From: Aradus depressus
Taxonomy: Eukaryota; Arthropoda; Insecta; Hemiptera; Aradidae
DNA length: 64,000 nt
Assembly: GCA_963662175.1 (NCBI GenBank)
Contig: OY759224.1
Coordinates: forward strand, 27,785,489-27,849,488
Reading direction: 5' to 3'
Below the pieces are notes generated by a model. The model searched no databases. It was given only the letters and a program-made list of their open reading frames with translations, and was not told where the DNA came from. Below, piece after piece: positions 62,961 to 64,000 of the stretch (position 1 is its first letter; each line of letters starts with the position of its first letter). Both the position numbers and the translations under genes were made by a program.

Positions 62961-64000
62961 TTATATAATGTAACAATTAAATAAATAAATAAAATTAATA
63001 ATAAATAAAGATAATATAAAATTTCCACATTTCCTGCAGAAATTGTTGCTGGTCTTCTACTAAATTTGATTTCTACAGTAGTTTCCGAAAAGGGCCCTAA
63101 AAAAAATATCAAAAGTTCAAGAAAGGAAATTTTTCATTTGGATTTCTTCTAAAGATACTGAAGAGATGCCATCTTGTTTTTTTATTAAAAAATGTTAAAT
63201 CTAATCCAAAGGTATAAATCATCTTATTGGGTTAACAGGAAAAATGAATAGCATGGAATAAGAAAACAAATATTGGGTTTATTTACCTAAACCTACATTA
63301 TAAATAAAATTCTTTTATATTTTGGTCATATATATGTTACGGGTAAAGTTAGATTAACGGTTAAACCTAGGATTACCCGGGTAAACCTAGTAGTACCCGC
63401 TGCCGCTTGATTAAAGTTGGGTATACTAATAATGACAAGGCCATTAGTGGACGTATGTTCCACTATAAAGATTAGGTACTTATTAATTAGCTCGACCACA
63501 CCTCAATTTCCATTGTTGTAAGCTGTCTAACAGCGATAATCATTCATCTGGGTACATAAATTCCTAGAACAAACATAAATCGAAATATTACAAAATTTGG
63601 GGGCATATTTGCCGGCGTTCCGCCGGCGGGACGATATATCCGCCGCTCCCGTCGTTCCTATATTTGAAGTAGTACAGGTTCTAGCTATAACATATACTTT
63701 ACCCTGGTAAAGCCCAAAACGTGAACTATTTCAATTATATTTCGGACTTTAACCAAGCGGCAGCGGGTACTACTAGGTTTACCCGGGTAATCCTAGGTTT
63801 AACCGTTAATCTAACTTTACCCGTAGCATATACATATAAATAAAAAGTACCTTTTCATTTCTACGTACATTCACTGTTAAATTTTCACTCCTACATATTC
63901 TCTCATTCAGACTGGTTCACTACACCTTTACCCTAAAAACACTTCTCTCTCTAGACTGTCCACTTTCACAGCAAAACTTAGACCGTTTCTTCACTATTTG
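62961..64000 (+). repeat. F4 repeat, copy D, split by a TIR element
   Basis: CACATTTCCTGCAGAAATTG, ATTTCTACAGTAGTTTCCGA, AAAGGGCCCTAAAAAAAAT, AAATCTAATCCAAAGG to 63338; continues at 63825 with CACTGTTAAATTTTCACTCC and TCTCTAGACTGTCCACTTTC, matching copy B (minus) at 30400-30500. Runs off the window end. Confidence 0.8.
63339..63824. mobile_element. TIR element, 486 bp, superfamily unknown
   Basis: Terminal inverted repeats of about 79 bp, nearly perfect: ACGGGTAAAGTTAGATTAAC at 63339, inverse at 63824. They contain the palindromic ACCCGGGT and CCTAGG. Flanks ATATATGTT and AGCATATACATA do not give an obvious duplication (TATA or TA possible). Interior has a GC-rich hairpin (GCCGGCGTTCCGCCGGCGG, 63611-63630) and no ORF. 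Confidence 0.85.

Noticed and set aside
1..64000. Bacterial or viral origin, operons, phage or plasmid features
   Set aside because: No operon-like ORF runs, ribosome binding sites or rRNA; non-LTR retrotransposons, SINEs and Penelope elements are eukaryotic.

Overview
The window looks like intergenic or heterochromatin-like DNA from an animal, most likely an arthropod. It is AT-rich by eye, has no convincing intact host gene, and is almost wholly built from transposable elements and their debris. Reasons for an arthropod: many SINE copies end in (CCTAA)n/(TTAGG)n, the common arthropod telomere unit; the element mix (Jockey-, RTE- and R1/I-like LINEs, EN+ Penelope-like elements, mariner, pogo-like, piggyBac, PIF/Harbinger, Helitron) is usual for arthropods. 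The species cannot be named from this sequence. Family names such as SINE-A, SINE-B, CR, K, F4 and LINE V-Z are working labels used only here.

Layout. 0-5 kb: SINE-A copies, a LINE 3' end, composite CR repeat, a pogo-like MITE. 5-15 kb: Jockey-like LINE split by a Penelope-derived palindrome, RTE debris, a possible hAT end inside a SINE, a Helitron in a LINE tail, a mariner relic carrying a SINE. 15-22 kb: second Penelope palindrome, an old 1.5-kb inverted duplication, a LINE-in-LINE nest. 22-28 kb: a Thr/Pro/Ser-rich repeat ORF caught in a 1,395-bp apparently perfect palindrome, which abuts a decayed piggyBac that itself contains a Penelope-like element with a GIY-YIG endonuclease. 28-37 kb: F4 repeats, two more pogo-like MITEs, LINE Z. 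37-44 kb: SINE fragments, a three-unit 255-bp tandem with reverse-transcriptase remnants, another Penelope palindrome, the longest LINE ORF (41.9-42.8 kb). 44-51 kb: possible unknown coding remnants on the minus strand, two SINE-B copies, a cluster of three SINE-A, a 31-copy 35-bp satellite. 51-64 kb: CR and F4 repeats, a hammerhead-like palindrome, RTE relic, a PIF/Harbinger with 53-bp TIRs and a 378-bp tandem duplication at its right end, and a 486-bp TIR element inside the last F4 copy.

The most notable signal is the set of eight loci carrying a hammerhead-ribozyme-like core (CUGANGA, short stem, GAAA, short self-complementary stem III, UH). Five of the eight sit in head-to-head inverted repeats and one of these brackets a Penelope-type GIY-YIG endonuclease; the other three are solo. 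No genes work together here as a pathway; the relations are nesting relations, often proved by target-site duplications, and they give a relative order of insertion.
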